Assembly (NCBI RefSeq): GCF_000317025.1
Contig: NC_019689.1
Span: 695,501 to 759,500 of the forward strand
Length of the DNA stretch: 64,000 nucleotides
Direction of reading: 5' to 3'
From: Pleurocapsa sp. PCC 7327
GTDB taxonomy: Bacteria; Cyanobacteriota; Cyanobacteriia; Cyanobacteriales; Microcystaceae
Position numbers and translations under genes: made by a program. The first letter of the stretch is position 1. Each line of letters begins with the position of its first letter. Under the pieces are notes generated by a model. It made no database searches. It saw only the letters and a list, made by a program, of their open reading frames with translations, and had not been told where the DNA came from. Shown here one piece after another: positions 44,244 to 52,621 of the stretch.

Positions 44244-44924
44244 TCAAATAGCTGATTTGTTCGGCCAACAAATTAAATTTTCTCCTTCGAGCGAAATAAG
44301 TCCTTGCCGACGCAACCTACCCATCAAACGCGTGACAGTAACGCGAGTTGCCCCGATCGCGCTGCCGATTTGGGCGTGGGTTAATGGATAGGGCAGACAA
44401 TAACCGCGATCGCTCGGTTCTCCATATTCTTCGATCGATAGTTTGAGAAAGCCTACCAATCTGTCAATGGTACGCCTTTGTCCTAACAGGCACAACCAAA
44501 GTTGTTTGCGTTGGTGCTGGTAGCGGAAAATTTCTAAAACCTCTCGGCGCAGGTGAGTCCAATTGTCTAGTTCTTGCCAATACATCCAGATGACTGCGGT
44601 TTCCTCTACATGGGCGTAGGCTTGCAGGCTAAAAGGCGACTGTACTACAATTTCAAACGGTTGACCCGCCCCGACAAACCCTAAAAAGGCTTTCTCGATG
44701 GTTTCTGAAGGCGGAGGATTTTCAGTCTGGCTTGCTTGCATCGATCCGACGATGCGGACGGCACCTTGCCGTACTAAATACAACAAACCCGGACGAGTCG
44801 GAATTCTTTCGTCTTTGCTAAAAATTCTCTCGCGGTAGTGAGATTGTGCCCAGTCAATAATATCTTGCCAAGTTAAAAATGGTCGAAATTCTTGGGGATC
44901 TGGTGAGGGAGTAGACGAAGACAT
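44244..44924 (-). CDS. Crp/Fnr-family transcriptional regulator
   Basis: 226 residues from ATG 44924 (MSSSTP). An N-terminal cyclic-nucleotide-binding-like beta-barrel (about 25-120) is followed by the dimer helix and a winged HTH at about 175-220 (YPLTHAQIGSAIGATRVTVTRLMGRLRRQGLI), whose recognition helix ATRVTVTR is close to NtcA/Crp. No Fe-S cysteine set for Fnr, and the canonical cAMP-binding RSA motif is absent, so the ligand is unknown. The longer open frame adds 11 residues encoded by a tandem CAATTCG repeat, which is not a plausible N-terminus. It is divergent from the ArgRS-like gene. Confidence 0.87.
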   Translation of the reverse strand: MSSSTPSPDPQEFRPFLTWQDIIDWAQSHYRERIFSKDERIPTRPGLLYLVRQGAVRIVGSMQASQTENPPPSETIEKAFLGFVGAGQPFEIVVQSPFSLQAYAHVEETAVIWMYWQELDNWTHLRREVLEIFRYQHQRKQLWLCLLGQRRTIDRLVGFLKLSIEEYGEPSDRGYCLPYPLTHAQIGSAIGATRVTVTRLMGRLRRQGLISLEGENLICWPNKSAI

Positions 44925-44933
44925 GACTTGTAC

Positions 44934-44972
44934 CAATTCGCAATTCGCAATTCGCAATTATTAATTCGTAAT
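44934..44972. repeat. CAATTCG tandem heptamers (STRR)
   Basis: Three exact CAATTCG copies (44934-44954) followed by degenerate units to about 44972, between divergent genes. It is a typical short tandemly repeated repetitive sequence and shows that the extended N-terminus of the Crp-family frame is an artefact. Confidence 0.7.
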
Positions 44973-45100
44973 TGGCTATATATAGTTAAGAATTCCCAAT
45001 CGGACAATTATTTTGATTAGAATTTTTATTCATTTTTATCAAGGTCAATTATTAGATAATTCCTTTGGAAACATCAGAGATCGAGTACTTTAGAGGCTGT

Positions 45101-45994
45101 ATGAGGTTAAATGTATCAGAAATTCATTTTTCTTGTCAGAAGTTTTCACTCGCAGTTCCTTTTGGTTTTTTATCGATAGGCAGATTACTTCGGCAAAAAC
45201 TTTTTGCCCTAGCACTTTTAGAGCAAAAAAAACAAACAGAAATCATCTCGGACGATTTTTTTCCAGAGAAATTTACTTTGTATTATCTAAAATCTCAAAT
45301 TGGCTATCGTAGCGCGATCGCGCTGCAATTGGCAAAAGGACAAACTCGCTCGTCTCAAGAAATTGCAGAACAATTAGTCAAGCATTTGACTATACCCGAA
45401 GAAAGCGATCGCGTCTCGTTAGATTTTATAATTCGAGTTTGGGAACCCGGTTGGATCGATTTTTACATCAGCGATCGCGCTTTAGCTTTGTGGTTGCAAC
45501 AACTGCCGCAAATTTTCTATCCGACGCTTGTAAGATCGGTAAAAGAAGCGATCGTTCCTTATCTATTTTCTAGCCAATACGCTTATGCTCGCTGTTGTTC
45601 CCGATTGCGTTTAGGACATCGGGAGGGATTAATTGAACTGCACGAACTAGATTTCAGTCAACCCATTTGGCAATGGAAACATCCCCATCCCATTCCTTTT
45701 CTCGCCTCCGGCAAGTTTCAGTTAGTTCGTCCGACAGAACAAAATTTGATTCGTCAAATCCTCGTAGTTACAGACGCGCTGGATGGCAATGCAACAGAAA
45801 ACTGGATCGAACTAGCGACTAATTTGAGCGAAGCCATTTTGGAGTTTGAGCGTCGCTGTCGAATCTGGGGAGAAGTAAAGCAAGAAACGCCACAATTATC
45901 CCAAGCGAGATTGGGATTAATCGCGATCGCTCAATTTTTGTTGCAGCAGCTTTTACAAGAAAAAATAGGTGTTTGGGCACCCGCAGAACTGTAA
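45101..45994 (+). CDS. arginyl-tRNA synthetase-like protein lacking the catalytic core (DALR domain)
   Basis: About 297 residues from ATG 45101, preceded by AGAGG. Residues about 60-150 resemble the ArgRS N-terminal additional domain (YRSAIALQLAKGQTRSSQEI, then WEPGWIDFYISDRAL, like the GPGFINFFLS motif). Residues about 170-297 match the ArgRS anticodon-binding DALR domain: SSQYAYARCCSRLRLG corresponds to VQYAHARICSIL, and ARLGLIAIAQFLLQQLLQE to the last helices. Between them the whole Rossmann fold with HIGH and KMSK-like motifs is missing, without any sign of a frameshift. It cannot aminoacylate; a tRNA-binding, chaperone or regulatory role is possible. Recognised by eye. Confidence 0.78.
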   Translation: MRLNVSEIHFSCQKFSLAVPFGFLSIGRLLRQKLFALALLEQKKQTEIISDDFFPEKFTLYYLKSQIGYRSAIALQLAKGQTRSSQEIAEQLVKHLTIPEESDRVSLDFIIRVWEPGWIDFYISDRALALWLQQLPQIFYPTLVRSVKEAIVPYLFSSQYAYARCCSRLRLGHREGLIELHELDFSQPIWQWKHPHPIPFLASGKFQLVRPTEQNLIRQILVVTDALDGNATENWIELATNLSEAILEFERRCRIWGEVKQETPQLSQARLGLIAIAQFLLQQLLQEKIGVWAPAEL

Positions 45995-46065
45995 CCTCTT
46001 ATCGCGATCGCGTTATCTATAGGAAGATATACTAAACCAAAGTCGATGAAAAGGATTTTTCGATC

Positions 46066-46353
46066 GTGTCGGATGTAAAAGCTCAGTTAACCGAACAACT
46101 CGCCGAGATCGAATGGAGCGATCTGATTCCTCACGCTCAACGCGATGCCGTCATCGTAGTTAACGAAGAACTTTCCATCGTTAATGTTGGCGTAGCGATA
46201 GCCAATGATAATGTCGCGTTAGTTCAGCAGTGGATCGGTCAAAAGCTAATTCACAAACCCTCATTTGACGAACTCAGCGACTGGAACAGTCAACCCGGTA
46301 AAAAATTTAGCACTTTAATCGTGCAGCCTTTTGTTTTAGTGTGTGCGGCATAG
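46066..46353 (+). CDS. DUF2288 family protein
   Basis: 95 residues, GTG start. The sequence MSDVKAQLTEQLAEIEWSDL, then RDAVIVV and VNVGVAIANDN, ending with KKFSTLIVQPFVLVCA, fits DUF2288, a small cytoplasmic family common in cyanobacteria and some proteobacteria. No function is known. It starts 71 bases after the ArgRS-like gene on the same strand, with HIP1 sites in the gap, so co-transcription is possible. Confidence 0.82.
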   Translation: MSDVKAQLTEQLAEIEWSDLIPHAQRDAVIVVNEELSIVNVGVAIANDNVALVQQWIGQKLIHKPSFDELSDWNSQPGKKFSTLIVQPFVLVCAA

Positions 46354-46471
46354 CCCTTGTTTCCAAGAGTGCGATCGCTCAAACAAATTGTTTCCAAGGG
46401 GTTAGAGCAAACCCCATTGCTTTGGTCTCCCATTAAAACTGCTTATGCCTGGGTTCGGGAGGTGGCTTAGG

Positions 46472-46900
46472 TTATTTTTCTGTTTCTGTTTCTAAGCGAA
46501 TCGCGTTTCCTTGGGCATCTGTCCGATAAATCCAACTGCGATCGCCGTGGGACAAGACAACTCGCCAACCTTCTACCAGTGCTTGCGTACAAATTTCATC
46601 GGGTTTAGCCAATCCCAGACAACCATCCGACCAAATTTGTTGACGGGTTTCCACGACTTTGAACTTGTTAGGTGCGATGCGAGTTCGATTCGATAACTCT
46701 TGGCGCACTGCATCGATAACTTGGGAAGGAACGCTTTCTCTGGGTTGTTCGCTCATGAATGCTTGTTGGATCGTCCCGGAGCGATTGCCTAAAGAATCTG
46801 CCAGAATAATTTGAGTGTTTCCCAAACAAAAGATATTTGCTAGCAATAGAATCCCAAACCAAAAGCGAAAGCGTATTTTTAGGGAACGGGGCGCGTGCAT
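46472..46900 (-). CDS. secreted hypothetical protein
   Basis: 142 residues. An N-terminal signal peptide (KIRFRFWFGILLLANIFCLG) suggests export to the periplasm or thylakoid lumen. The mature part has SVPSQVIDAVRQELSNRT, VVETRQQIWSDGCLGLAKPDEIC (two Cys that could pair) and SWIYRTDAQGN, a composition seen in many small secreted cyanobacterial proteins of unknown function. It starts 12 bases after the stop of the TPR gene upstream and is surely in the same operon. Confidence 0.82.
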   Translation of the reverse strand: MHAPRSLKIRFRFWFGILLLANIFCLGNTQIILADSLGNRSGTIQQAFMSEQPRESVPSQVIDAVRQELSNRTRIAPNKFKVVETRQQIWSDGCLGLAKPDEICTQALVEGWRVVLSHGDRSWIYRTDAQGNAIRLETETEK

Positions 46901-46912
46901 CGAATGGTCTCT

Positions 46913-47722
46913 CTACTTCAGGTTCAAAAATTTATCTAATGCTGCTACCATTTGCGGAGGCCAGCGGCGTGTAGTTTTAACCCAATTGAGATCTTGATAG
47001 CGATTGTCCATGCCAACCGCTGCTACCCAGTTACTTTCTGCTTCTCCCTGCTGTCCCTTCTCCCAAAGGACTGCCGTAAGAGCAGCTCGCATGTCTGGAA
47101 ACATCGGATATTTGCGGACTAAATTGCGGATTTCGCGGAGAGCTTCGTCTTTTTTGCCGACTTGATAGATAGCTAGAGCTGCATTAGCGCGAGCAAAGGC
47201 AAAGTTAGCAGCTAAGTTGGCCGCCTTCTGATAATCTATCAAAGCTTCTTCCCATCGTCCCAATCCGCCTTTGGCATTGCCTCGGTTATTATACGCCATG
47301 GCATCGTTGGGATCGATCTCTAGGACTTTATTATAATCGGCGATCGCGGCTTCGTATTGTCCTTTTCCTTCTAAAGCTGCACCGCGATTGAGATAGGGAT
47401 CGGGTGCATTGGGTGCGAGTTCGAGCGCTTTATTAAAATCGGCGATCGCTTCGTCTAATTTATTCTGACTGACTCGGGTATTTCCTCGGTTGCTCCAAAC
47501 TGCGGGATTTGTTGGAAAGTCTCTAATCAGTTGCGTCCAATATGCCTCAGCTTGGGCAAAATTCCCTTTTTCCGTAGCTTCAAAAGCTTTCTTGGCTATT
47601 TCTTCGCCCTTCTGTAACTGTTGCTCAGTATAGCTAGGGAGTTGAACTTCTTGCGCCAAGACAGGCATCGTCCAACTGCAAACAAACAGCACGAATAATA
47701 AACTCAGAATCCAGCGAATCAT
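46913..47722 (-). CDS. exported TPR-repeat protein
   Basis: 269 residues. Signal peptide (IRWILSLLFVLFVCSWTMPVLAQ) then about four to five tetratricopeptide repeats (about 40-215), e.g. AVWSNRGNTRVSQNKLDEAIADFNKALEL-type units with the WxNRG, DPYLNRG and AYNNRG motifs. It is likely to be a periplasmic or lumenal protein-protein scaffold; such TPR proteins are often linked to photosystem assembly in cyanobacteria, but no specific partner can be named. It is the first gene of a two-gene operon with the 142-residue secreted protein. Confidence 0.9.
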   Translation of the reverse strand: MIRWILSLLFVLFVCSWTMPVLAQEVQLPSYTEQQLQKGEEIAKKAFEATEKGNFAQAEAYWTQLIRDFPTNPAVWSNRGNTRVSQNKLDEAIADFNKALELAPNAPDPYLNRGAALEGKGQYEAAIADYNKVLEIDPNDAMAYNNRGNAKGGLGRWEEALIDYQKAANLAANFAFARANAALAIYQVGKKDEALREIRNLVRKYPMFPDMRAALTAVLWEKGQQGEAESNWVAAVGMDNRYQDLNWVKTTRRWPPQMVAALDKFLNLK

Positions 47723-48089
47723 TGCTCTAAAAACTTTTAGGCTTTATATTAACACATTTATTTGGCTCACCTCAGACCTTGCCAAAATGGCAACTTTCGT
47801 CTTCTTTTTCTATCTAAGCTGGAGATAAATCTTATGAGCTAAAAGTAGCGATCGATATTAAATTAGTTGCTATGTCAATCTAGTAAAGGAATGCGATCGC
47901 TACTAACCCAAGTTACTGCTAACAATTGTAGGGATAGAAGGTAATTTCATTCAGTTTAGCTTTAAGAAATTGACCTTCATGCAAAACGCGATCGCCGACA
48001 TTTTCTTATTTTAGCAATATAAGCCATCTGCCGATCGGTAGAGTTTCTCAATTGTTATGCTCATTTTCGAGCGAATAGTAGTTGCATTG
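47723..48089. other. intergenic region between the TPR gene and purE
   Basis: 367 bases, no gene supported on either strand. It must hold the promoter of the TPR operon (leftward) and the 3' end of the purE transcript. It contains two HIP1 sites and AT-rich tracts; I see no clear terminator or repeat. Confidence 0.4.
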
Positions 48090-48611
48090 TTACATTTGCT
48101 CCAAATACTGCTTGTAACCTAGCTGCTCTAATTTAGCTTGCTTTTCTAACACTGACTGAGCTAAATTTTGACGGTACTGCCGAACTTTTTCGAGTAATTC
48201 TGGGTTGTGAGAAGCGAGAATTTGCACTGCTAATAAACCTGAATTTTTAGCATTACCAATGGCAACCGTAGCAACAGGGATTCCGGCTGGCATTTGGACG
48301 ATGGAATAGAGAGAATCCAAGCCTTGTAGGTGTCGGCTAGAGACGGGTACGCCAATGACGGGTAAAGGGGTAAGAGATGCTACCATTCCTGGTAGATGAG
48401 CGGCACCGCCCGCACCGGCAATGATAACTTTGATGCCTCGTTGGTGGGCAGTTTGAGCATAGTTAACCATTCTTTCTGGGGTACGATGGGCAGAAACGAT
48501 CGCGACTTCGCAAGCGATACCAAATTCTTCGCAAACTGCGATTGCGTCTCGCATAGTAGGCAGATCGGAATCGCTGCCCATGATAATGCCGACTAATGGG
48601 GGATTACTCAT
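48090..48611 (-). CDS. purE: N5-carboxyaminoimidazole ribonucleotide mutase PurE
   Basis: 173 residues of class I PurE. The GSDSDLPTM loop, [22 protein letters not shown] and [18 protein letters not shown] motifs are complete. It converts N5-CAIR into CAIR in purine synthesis. The length has the short C-terminal helix usual in cyanobacteria. purK is not adjacent. Its start codon lies 14 bases from the start of the divergent truncated GNAT gene. Confidence 0.96.
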   Translation of the reverse strand: MSNPPLVGIIMGSDSDLPTMRDAIAVCEEFGIACEVAIVSAHRTPERMVNYAQTAHQRGIKVIIAGAGGAAHLPGMVASLTPLPVIGVPVSSRHLQGLDSLYSIVQMPAGIPVATVAIGNAKNSGLLAVQILASHNPELLEKVRQYRQNLAQSVLEKQAKLEQLGYKQYLEQM

Positions 48612-48625
48612 AAAGGAAGGTCAAT

Positions 48626-48928
48626 ATGGCTATTCAAGCAATCGAACATCTGACAGACGAGCAAATTGACGACTTACACCGCCTATATCAAGACGAATGG
48701 TGGAGTCGAAGTAGAAAAAGAGCCGACATCGAGGGCATGTTACCACATTCGGATCTTATTGTGGCATTTTGCGACTCTGACAGCAAACGACGGGTAGCTT
48801 TTTCTCGTATCCTTACCGATTCTGTTTACAGAGCGGTAGTTTTTGACGTTATTGTCGAGCTTACTTACCGAGGCAATGGTTTGGAACATATTTTGATGGA
48901 TGCGATCGCGAAATTTATTAACATTTAA
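48626..48928 (+). CDS. truncated GNAT-family N-acetyltransferase
   Basis: 100 residues. The N-terminal half of a GNAT fold is seen: LTDEQIDDLHRLYQDEWWS, VAFCDSDSKRRVAFSRILTD, VVFDVIVELTYRGNGLEHILMDAI with the acetyl-CoA-binding turn (R/Q-x-x-G-x-G/L here RGNGLE). The protein stops right after this helix, so the last two strands and helix (about 40 residues) of a normal domain are missing, and the motif GIG has become GNGLE. A strong GGAAGG site precedes the ATG. It is likely a decaying gene; the alternative is a functional minimal protein. Divergent from purE. Confidence 0.6.
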   Translation: MAIQAIEHLTDEQIDDLHRLYQDEWWSRSRKRADIEGMLPHSDLIVAFCDSDSKRRVAFSRILTDSVYRAVVFDVIVELTYRGNGLEHILMDAIAKFINI

Positions 48929-49058
48929 TTTTGCTAGTTAAGAAAAGGCAACAAGCAGATGATAGACAAAAGTTATAAAAACGTTCTATGAAACGTTTCT
49001 AAAAAAAAACTGCAATTTAGATTTGGCAATAATTATAGCTGCGTCGCTTGGTAAAATA

Positions 49059-50306
49059 ATGAGTCAATTTTCTATTCAAATCATTAACGTATCGATGCCA
49101 TCTACTGCGCGTTTAGATATTATCAACGCCCGTTTGCCAGGGTATCAAGGTTTATACCAAATTCATATTAATAATCGAGGAGTAATTGAAGCGATAATCG
49201 CTTTAGATGAGCCTATCCTACCAAGCCATGATAAAAAAGTTTTAGATGTTCGCGGAGACTGGATTTCTCTAGGTGGAGTCGATTTACAAATTAATGGCGG
49301 ATTGGGTTTGGCTTTTCCCGATCTAGAAGAAACAAATCTTCCCCAGCTTCAAGAAATTTGCGATTATTTATGGCAACAAGGAGTCGATGCATTTTTACCA
49401 ACTATCGTAACAACATCGGTGGAAAAGATACAGCGATCGCTTTCAGTTATCGACGATTTTATTAAACTACAAAAAACTGAGCCAAAACCCACTGCTAAGG
49501 TGCTTGGCGTTCATTTGGAAGGTCCTTTTCTCAATTATGAAAAGCGGGGCGCTCATCCAGCCGAATATTTATTGCGTCCAACCCAAGAAACCGTTGAATG
49601 GGTTTTAGGAAACTTTGCCCGCGTCGTAAAAATTATTACCCTAGCACCAGAATTAGATCCGGCTGAAGAAGTCATTCCCTATTTACGTTCTCTGGGAATT
49701 ATTGTTAGTTTGGGTCACTCGACCGCATCGGCAGCAGAAGCTAAAAAGACATTTGAGCTAGGGGCTTCTATGGTGACTCATGCTTTTAATGCCATGCCGC
49801 CTTTACACCATCGAAAACCGGGATTATTAGCAGAGGCAATTGTCAACAAAAACGTTTATTGCGGCTTAATCGCTGATGGCGAGCATGTCTGTCCGACGAT
49901 GATAGATCTCTTATTGCGGGCGAGTCGCTACGAAAAGGGAATTTTCTTGGTTAGTGATGCACTAGCCCCAATCGGTTTGCCAGATGGAATTTATCCTTGG
50001 GACGAACGTCAAATAGAAGTCAAAGATGGAACGGCTAGACTCGCAGATGGAACGCTAGCAGGAACGACTTTACCGTTGCTAGTTGGGGTAGAAAATCTGG
50101 TCAAGTGGGGAATTTGTGGAGTGGGTTCGGCGATCGCGATGGCTACCGAATCTCCCAGAAAAGCGATCGGGATGCCAGGAATTTCTGTAGGACAATCGGC
50201 TAATTTACTGCGCTGGCATTGGGATAAAATTAACGCGCAATTAACCTGTAAGCGATTAAAATTCAGAATTTATAACCCACAACTCAAAACCGTTCAGATA
50301 CGTTGA
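49059..50306 (+). CDS. nagA: N-acetylglucosamine-6-phosphate deacetylase
   Basis: About 415 residues from ATG 49059; an upstream in-frame TTG region of 12 codons is not conserved. The amidohydrolase-superfamily metal-site motifs are present: VDLQINGGLG, HLEGPFLNYEKRGAH, SLGHSTAS, THAFNAMPPLHHRKPG, and VSDALAPIGLPDG with the catalytic Asp. It removes acetate from GlcNAc-6-phosphate in amino-sugar recycling of peptidoglycan. NagB is not in the window. It is convergent with the PHP gene; their 3' ends overlap by 13 bases. Confidence 0.93.
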   Translation: MSQFSIQIINVSMPSTARLDIINARLPGYQGLYQIHINNRGVIEAIIALDEPILPSHDKKVLDVRGDWISLGGVDLQINGGLGLAFPDLEETNLPQLQEICDYLWQQGVDAFLPTIVTTSVEKIQRSLSVIDDFIKLQKTEPKPTAKVLGVHLEGPFLNYEKRGAHPAEYLLRPTQETVEWVLGNFARVVKIITLAPELDPAEEVIPYLRSLGIIVSLGHSTASAAEAKKTFELGASMVTHAFNAMPPLHHRKPGLLAEAIVNKNVYCGLIADGEHVCPTMIDLLLRASRYEKGIFLVSDALAPIGLPDGIYPWDERQIEVKDGTARLADGTLAGTTLPLLVGVENLVKWGICGVGSAIAMATESPRKAIGMPGISVGQSANLLRWHWDKINAQLTCKRLKFRIYNPQLKTVQIR

Positions 50307-50998
50307 AGCAAGCTCATCCCATGGGTATCGGTTCCACAAGTCGTATATAAATTGTAAATCTCGCTCAAGTACTTAACCTTCTCGGTTTCTTTGAGGCTAG
50401 CTCTCCAGGGCTTGGGATTATTATAAGCATAGTAAGCTTCTACGCCATCGACTCCTATTTCAGCCGCAGCTGGAATGAGTTCGTGGGCGGGACGGTGATA
50501 GCGGGCGGGGTGCGCTAGAATGGTCAATCCTCCGGCTTCGTGAATGGCAGCAATAACGCGATCGGCATGGGCATCGCTTCCCAAAGGGCGATCGCCTTGA
50601 AGATAAGGCTGCATGACCGAGCGATCGGGATCGAATCCATAGCCGAGGATATGGACTTCTGTTCCCAGCAACTGAGAAGTCACTTCTATCCCCGTCCAGA
50701 GATGGGGCAGGTGAGATTTCGGTTGTTGGGAGCGGATTCGCTCCAGCCAGCTTTGAGCCACTCGATAGCCGCCAACCGAGTGATGGTCGGTAATTGCCAT
50801 GCCTTTCAGCCCAATGGTGAAAGCTTGTTCCATCAGTGTTTCTGGAGTCAGTTGTCCGTCAGAACAGATGGTGTGCATGTGGAAGTTGTAGTGATAGGGG
50901 CAACTCTCCAGATGAATTGTATCCCAAACTTCTGCTAGAGCTTGAGTGTTTTGAGCATCTAGCTCGTTGATAGGAGAAACCACTAAATCCAAAGTCAT
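50294..50998 (-). CDS. PHP-domain phosphoesterase
   Basis: 234 residues. The PHP metal-binding motifs are in order: YNFHMHTICSDGQLTPE, MAITDHHSVGGY, LTILAHPARYHR and CGTDTHG. The metal ligands all appear intact. Single-domain PHP proteins of this type include RNase AM / 3',5'-nucleotide phosphatases (YciV) and histidinol phosphatases; LWTGIEVTSQLLGTEVHILGYGFDP fits the YciV-like type. Its 3' end overlaps nagA. It appears monocistronic. Confidence 0.88.
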   Translation of the reverse strand: MTLDLVVSPINELDAQNTQALAEVWDTIHLESCPYHYNFHMHTICSDGQLTPETLMEQAFTIGLKGMAITDHHSVGGYRVAQSWLERIRSQQPKSHLPHLWTGIEVTSQLLGTEVHILGYGFDPDRSVMQPYLQGDRPLGSDAHADRVIAAIHEAGGLTILAHPARYHRPAHELIPAAAEIGVDGVEAYYAYNNPKPWRASLKETEKVKYLSEIYNLYTTCGTDTHGMSLLQRI

Positions 50999-51234
50999 AG
51001 GTTTTAGGAACGAGTCCGAGTTAGAGGTTTAATCTTACAAAAGATTACAAATTATTAAGATCAAAGATAGCAAAACTTAGAGCAAAGTGACAGCTGGGAT
51101 TGTGTGGAATATCGATTGGCTTTTCAGATGAGAACTATAAGTCAATGTATCAAATGTAACAAATCAAGCTAACAGGTAATTATACTTACCGTTAATCGCG
51201 AATTTGACTTAACCAAAAAGATCGAAAATCCGGG

Positions 51235-51936
51235 CTAAATTCTGGGAATTTGAGCCGTTTCTAAGACTTTTTTAAAGTTTTTGATGCGATTGAAGTTTTC
51301 AAAAACGCGATCGCTTCCTTGTTCAAATAATTTTTTGGCTTCATTTGCTCCAGCAATACCAATAAAAGGAATACCGAGCTTTCCTGCTGTTTTTACATCC
51401 CAAATTCCATCCCCAACAAAAACAATTTTCTTAAAATCTTTAATTCCATATAAATACTTGGCTTTTTCAACAGATTCCTTGATGATATCTTCACGGGAAA
51501 ATTTATCATCGTTTGAAACAAAAGGAATCCCCGAAATTCCAACCTCAGCTTTCTTGAGTTTGAGCAATGCGGGATCGCGCCAACATCCAGTGGCAATGGC
51601 AATATTCCAGTTGGGATCTGTTTTTAATTCTTGAATTATCTTGGAAGCGCCAGGAATTTCAAAAAATAAACCGGAATGGCGATCGCAAGCTTCTTTAAGC
51701 AAATGAAAAAAACGGATTTTTATTCTTGATAATTCTTTATCTGACGGAAAACATCCCAGTCGCTCTTGCAAAATTTGAGAGGCAATTCCAGAGTCCGTTA
51801 CATGAGTATATTCTGACCAGTTAGGATTAATCCTAACTATGCCAAATTCTTCTGCAAAAGCACGGATAAAACAATCTTCTTCTATTTTGTTTATATTAAT
51901 CAGTGTGCCGTCAACATCAAAAACAACCAACTTCAT
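51235..51936 (-). CDS. HAD-superfamily hydrolase
   Basis: 233 residues. Motif I VVFDVDGTLININ has both catalytic Asp; motif II is IAIATGCWRDPALLKLKKA; motif III/IV is VFVGDGIWDVKTAGKLGIPFIG. A helical cap lies between (about 15-85). Typical of phosphoglycolate phosphatase-like (Cof/Gph) enzymes, but the substrate cannot be told. AT-richer than the genes around it. It is monocistronic, on the edge of the repeat-rich decayed stretch. Confidence 0.88.
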   Translation of the reverse strand: MKLVVFDVDGTLININKIEEDCFIRAFAEEFGIVRINPNWSEYTHVTDSGIASQILQERLGCFPSDKELSRIKIRFFHLLKEACDRHSGLFFEIPGASKIIQELKTDPNWNIAIATGCWRDPALLKLKKAEVGISGIPFVSNDDKFSREDIIKESVEKAKYLYGIKDFKKIVFVGDGIWDVKTAGKLGIPFIGIAGANEAKKLFEQGSDRVFENFNRIKNFKKVLETAQIPRI

Positions 51937-52211
51937 GATTAAATAGGGAATCTAACTCGTAGAAGAATTTTAGCTCTATCCCCTATCCCAGTTATCTATT
52001 CTTTTAATTCAGTAACATTACAAAAAATTTCTTTGAGGCAAAATTACTTAATATACTGGCGATCGCATTTCGTTCTTCTACAGTAATCTTACTTAATCGA
52101 GTATAGTTACCTAGCCACCCTTGCGAACACTCCATCCAATATTTTATGGAACTCAATTCTTGAACTTGAAGCAACTCTAAATCCAGAAATCGTAATAGTA
52201 GAAGGTATTTT
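51937..52211. other. intergenic region, start of a decayed stretch
   Basis: About 275 bases upstream of the HAD gene and the next small frames. The minus strand between about 52004 and 52200 is open for about 60 codons and reads protein-like (KYWMECSQGWLGNYTRLSKI) but has no ribosome binding site at its ATG (52135). It may be a gene remnant; not called as a gene. Confidence 0.35.
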
Positions 52212-52286
52212 ATGAAATTTGAAATAAGGGTTCAAAAAATAAATAACGATAGCTGGCAAGCAAAGATCAAAGGTTATGATATCTAG
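52212..52286 (+). CDS. possible 24-residue ORF, perhaps a gene remnant
   Basis: ATG 52212 is preceded by AGAAGG at good spacing. The reading frame encodes MKFEIRVQKINNDSWQAKIK then four more residues before TAG. It resembles the beginning of a short strand-rich protein and may be the 5' remnant of a longer gene; its 3' end overlaps the next start (52276). Real translation is plausible but not shown. Confidence 0.25.
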   Translation: MKFEIRVQKINNDSWQAKIKGYDI

Positions 52287-52497
52287 GGATATTTTTCTTT
52301 CTTTTTTATGTATTGTTTTAGTCGCATCGCTAGCTGCTTTAATATTTAAATTTACGAATAAAGAAGTTGTTTTTGCCGCTATTCTAACAACATTAACAGC
52401 GATTTCTATTACCTTGATTCAAAACAAACACAAACCCAAAAACAAAACCGATCTTGTTGAAGAAATACAAACAGTTTACAGAGATTTTCCTAGTTGA
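52276..52497 (+). CDS. small membrane protein, 73 residues
   Basis: Two hydrophobic segments (about 4-25 FLSFLCIVLVASLAALIF; about 30-48 VVFAAILTTLTAISITLI) followed by a basic, hydrophilic tail (NKHKPKNKTDLVEEIQ). I do not recognise it. Its start overlaps the 24-residue ORF in another frame, allowing coupled translation. It ends just before a repeat element. The gene is AT-rich and lies in a decayed stretch; it could be real or a remnant. Confidence 0.5.
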   Translation: MISRDIFLSFLCIVLVASLAALIFKFTNKEVVFAAILTTLTAISITLIQNKHKPKNKTDLVEEIQTVYRDFPS

Positions 52498-52513
52498 GTG
52501 ACAAAACTCAGAT

Positions 52514-52621
52514 CGCCCTCACCCCAACCCCTCTCCCGCTCTGGGAGAGGGGCTTTCAACATGAGACTTTTGCCTGAAGTCCCTTCTCCCACAAGGGGCG
52601 AAGGGATTTAGGGATGAGGGG
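52514..52621. repeat. dispersed intergenic repeat with strong hairpin
   Basis: The element begins CCCTCACCCCAACCCCTC and ends GGGATTTAGGGATGAGG, with outer ends that are inverted copies of each other (CCCTCA... / ...TGAGGG). Inside is a perfect 10-bp stem CCCCTCTCCC/GGGAGAGGGG at 52528-52552 with a 5-base loop. Such CTCACCCCAACCCCTCTCCC elements occur in many copies in cyanobacterial and other genomes. It may serve as a terminator for the small gene before it. Confidence 0.8.

Noticed and set aside
44925-44957. Longer N-terminus for the Crp-family regulator
   Set aside because: The extra residues are encoded by CAATTCG tandem repeats; ATG 44924 gives the natural start.
52004-52200. Minus-strand open stretch reading KYWMECSQGWLGNYTRLSKI and onwards
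   Set aside because: It is protein-like, but the ATG (52135) has no ribosome binding site and only 43 codons follow; mentioned only as a possible remnant.
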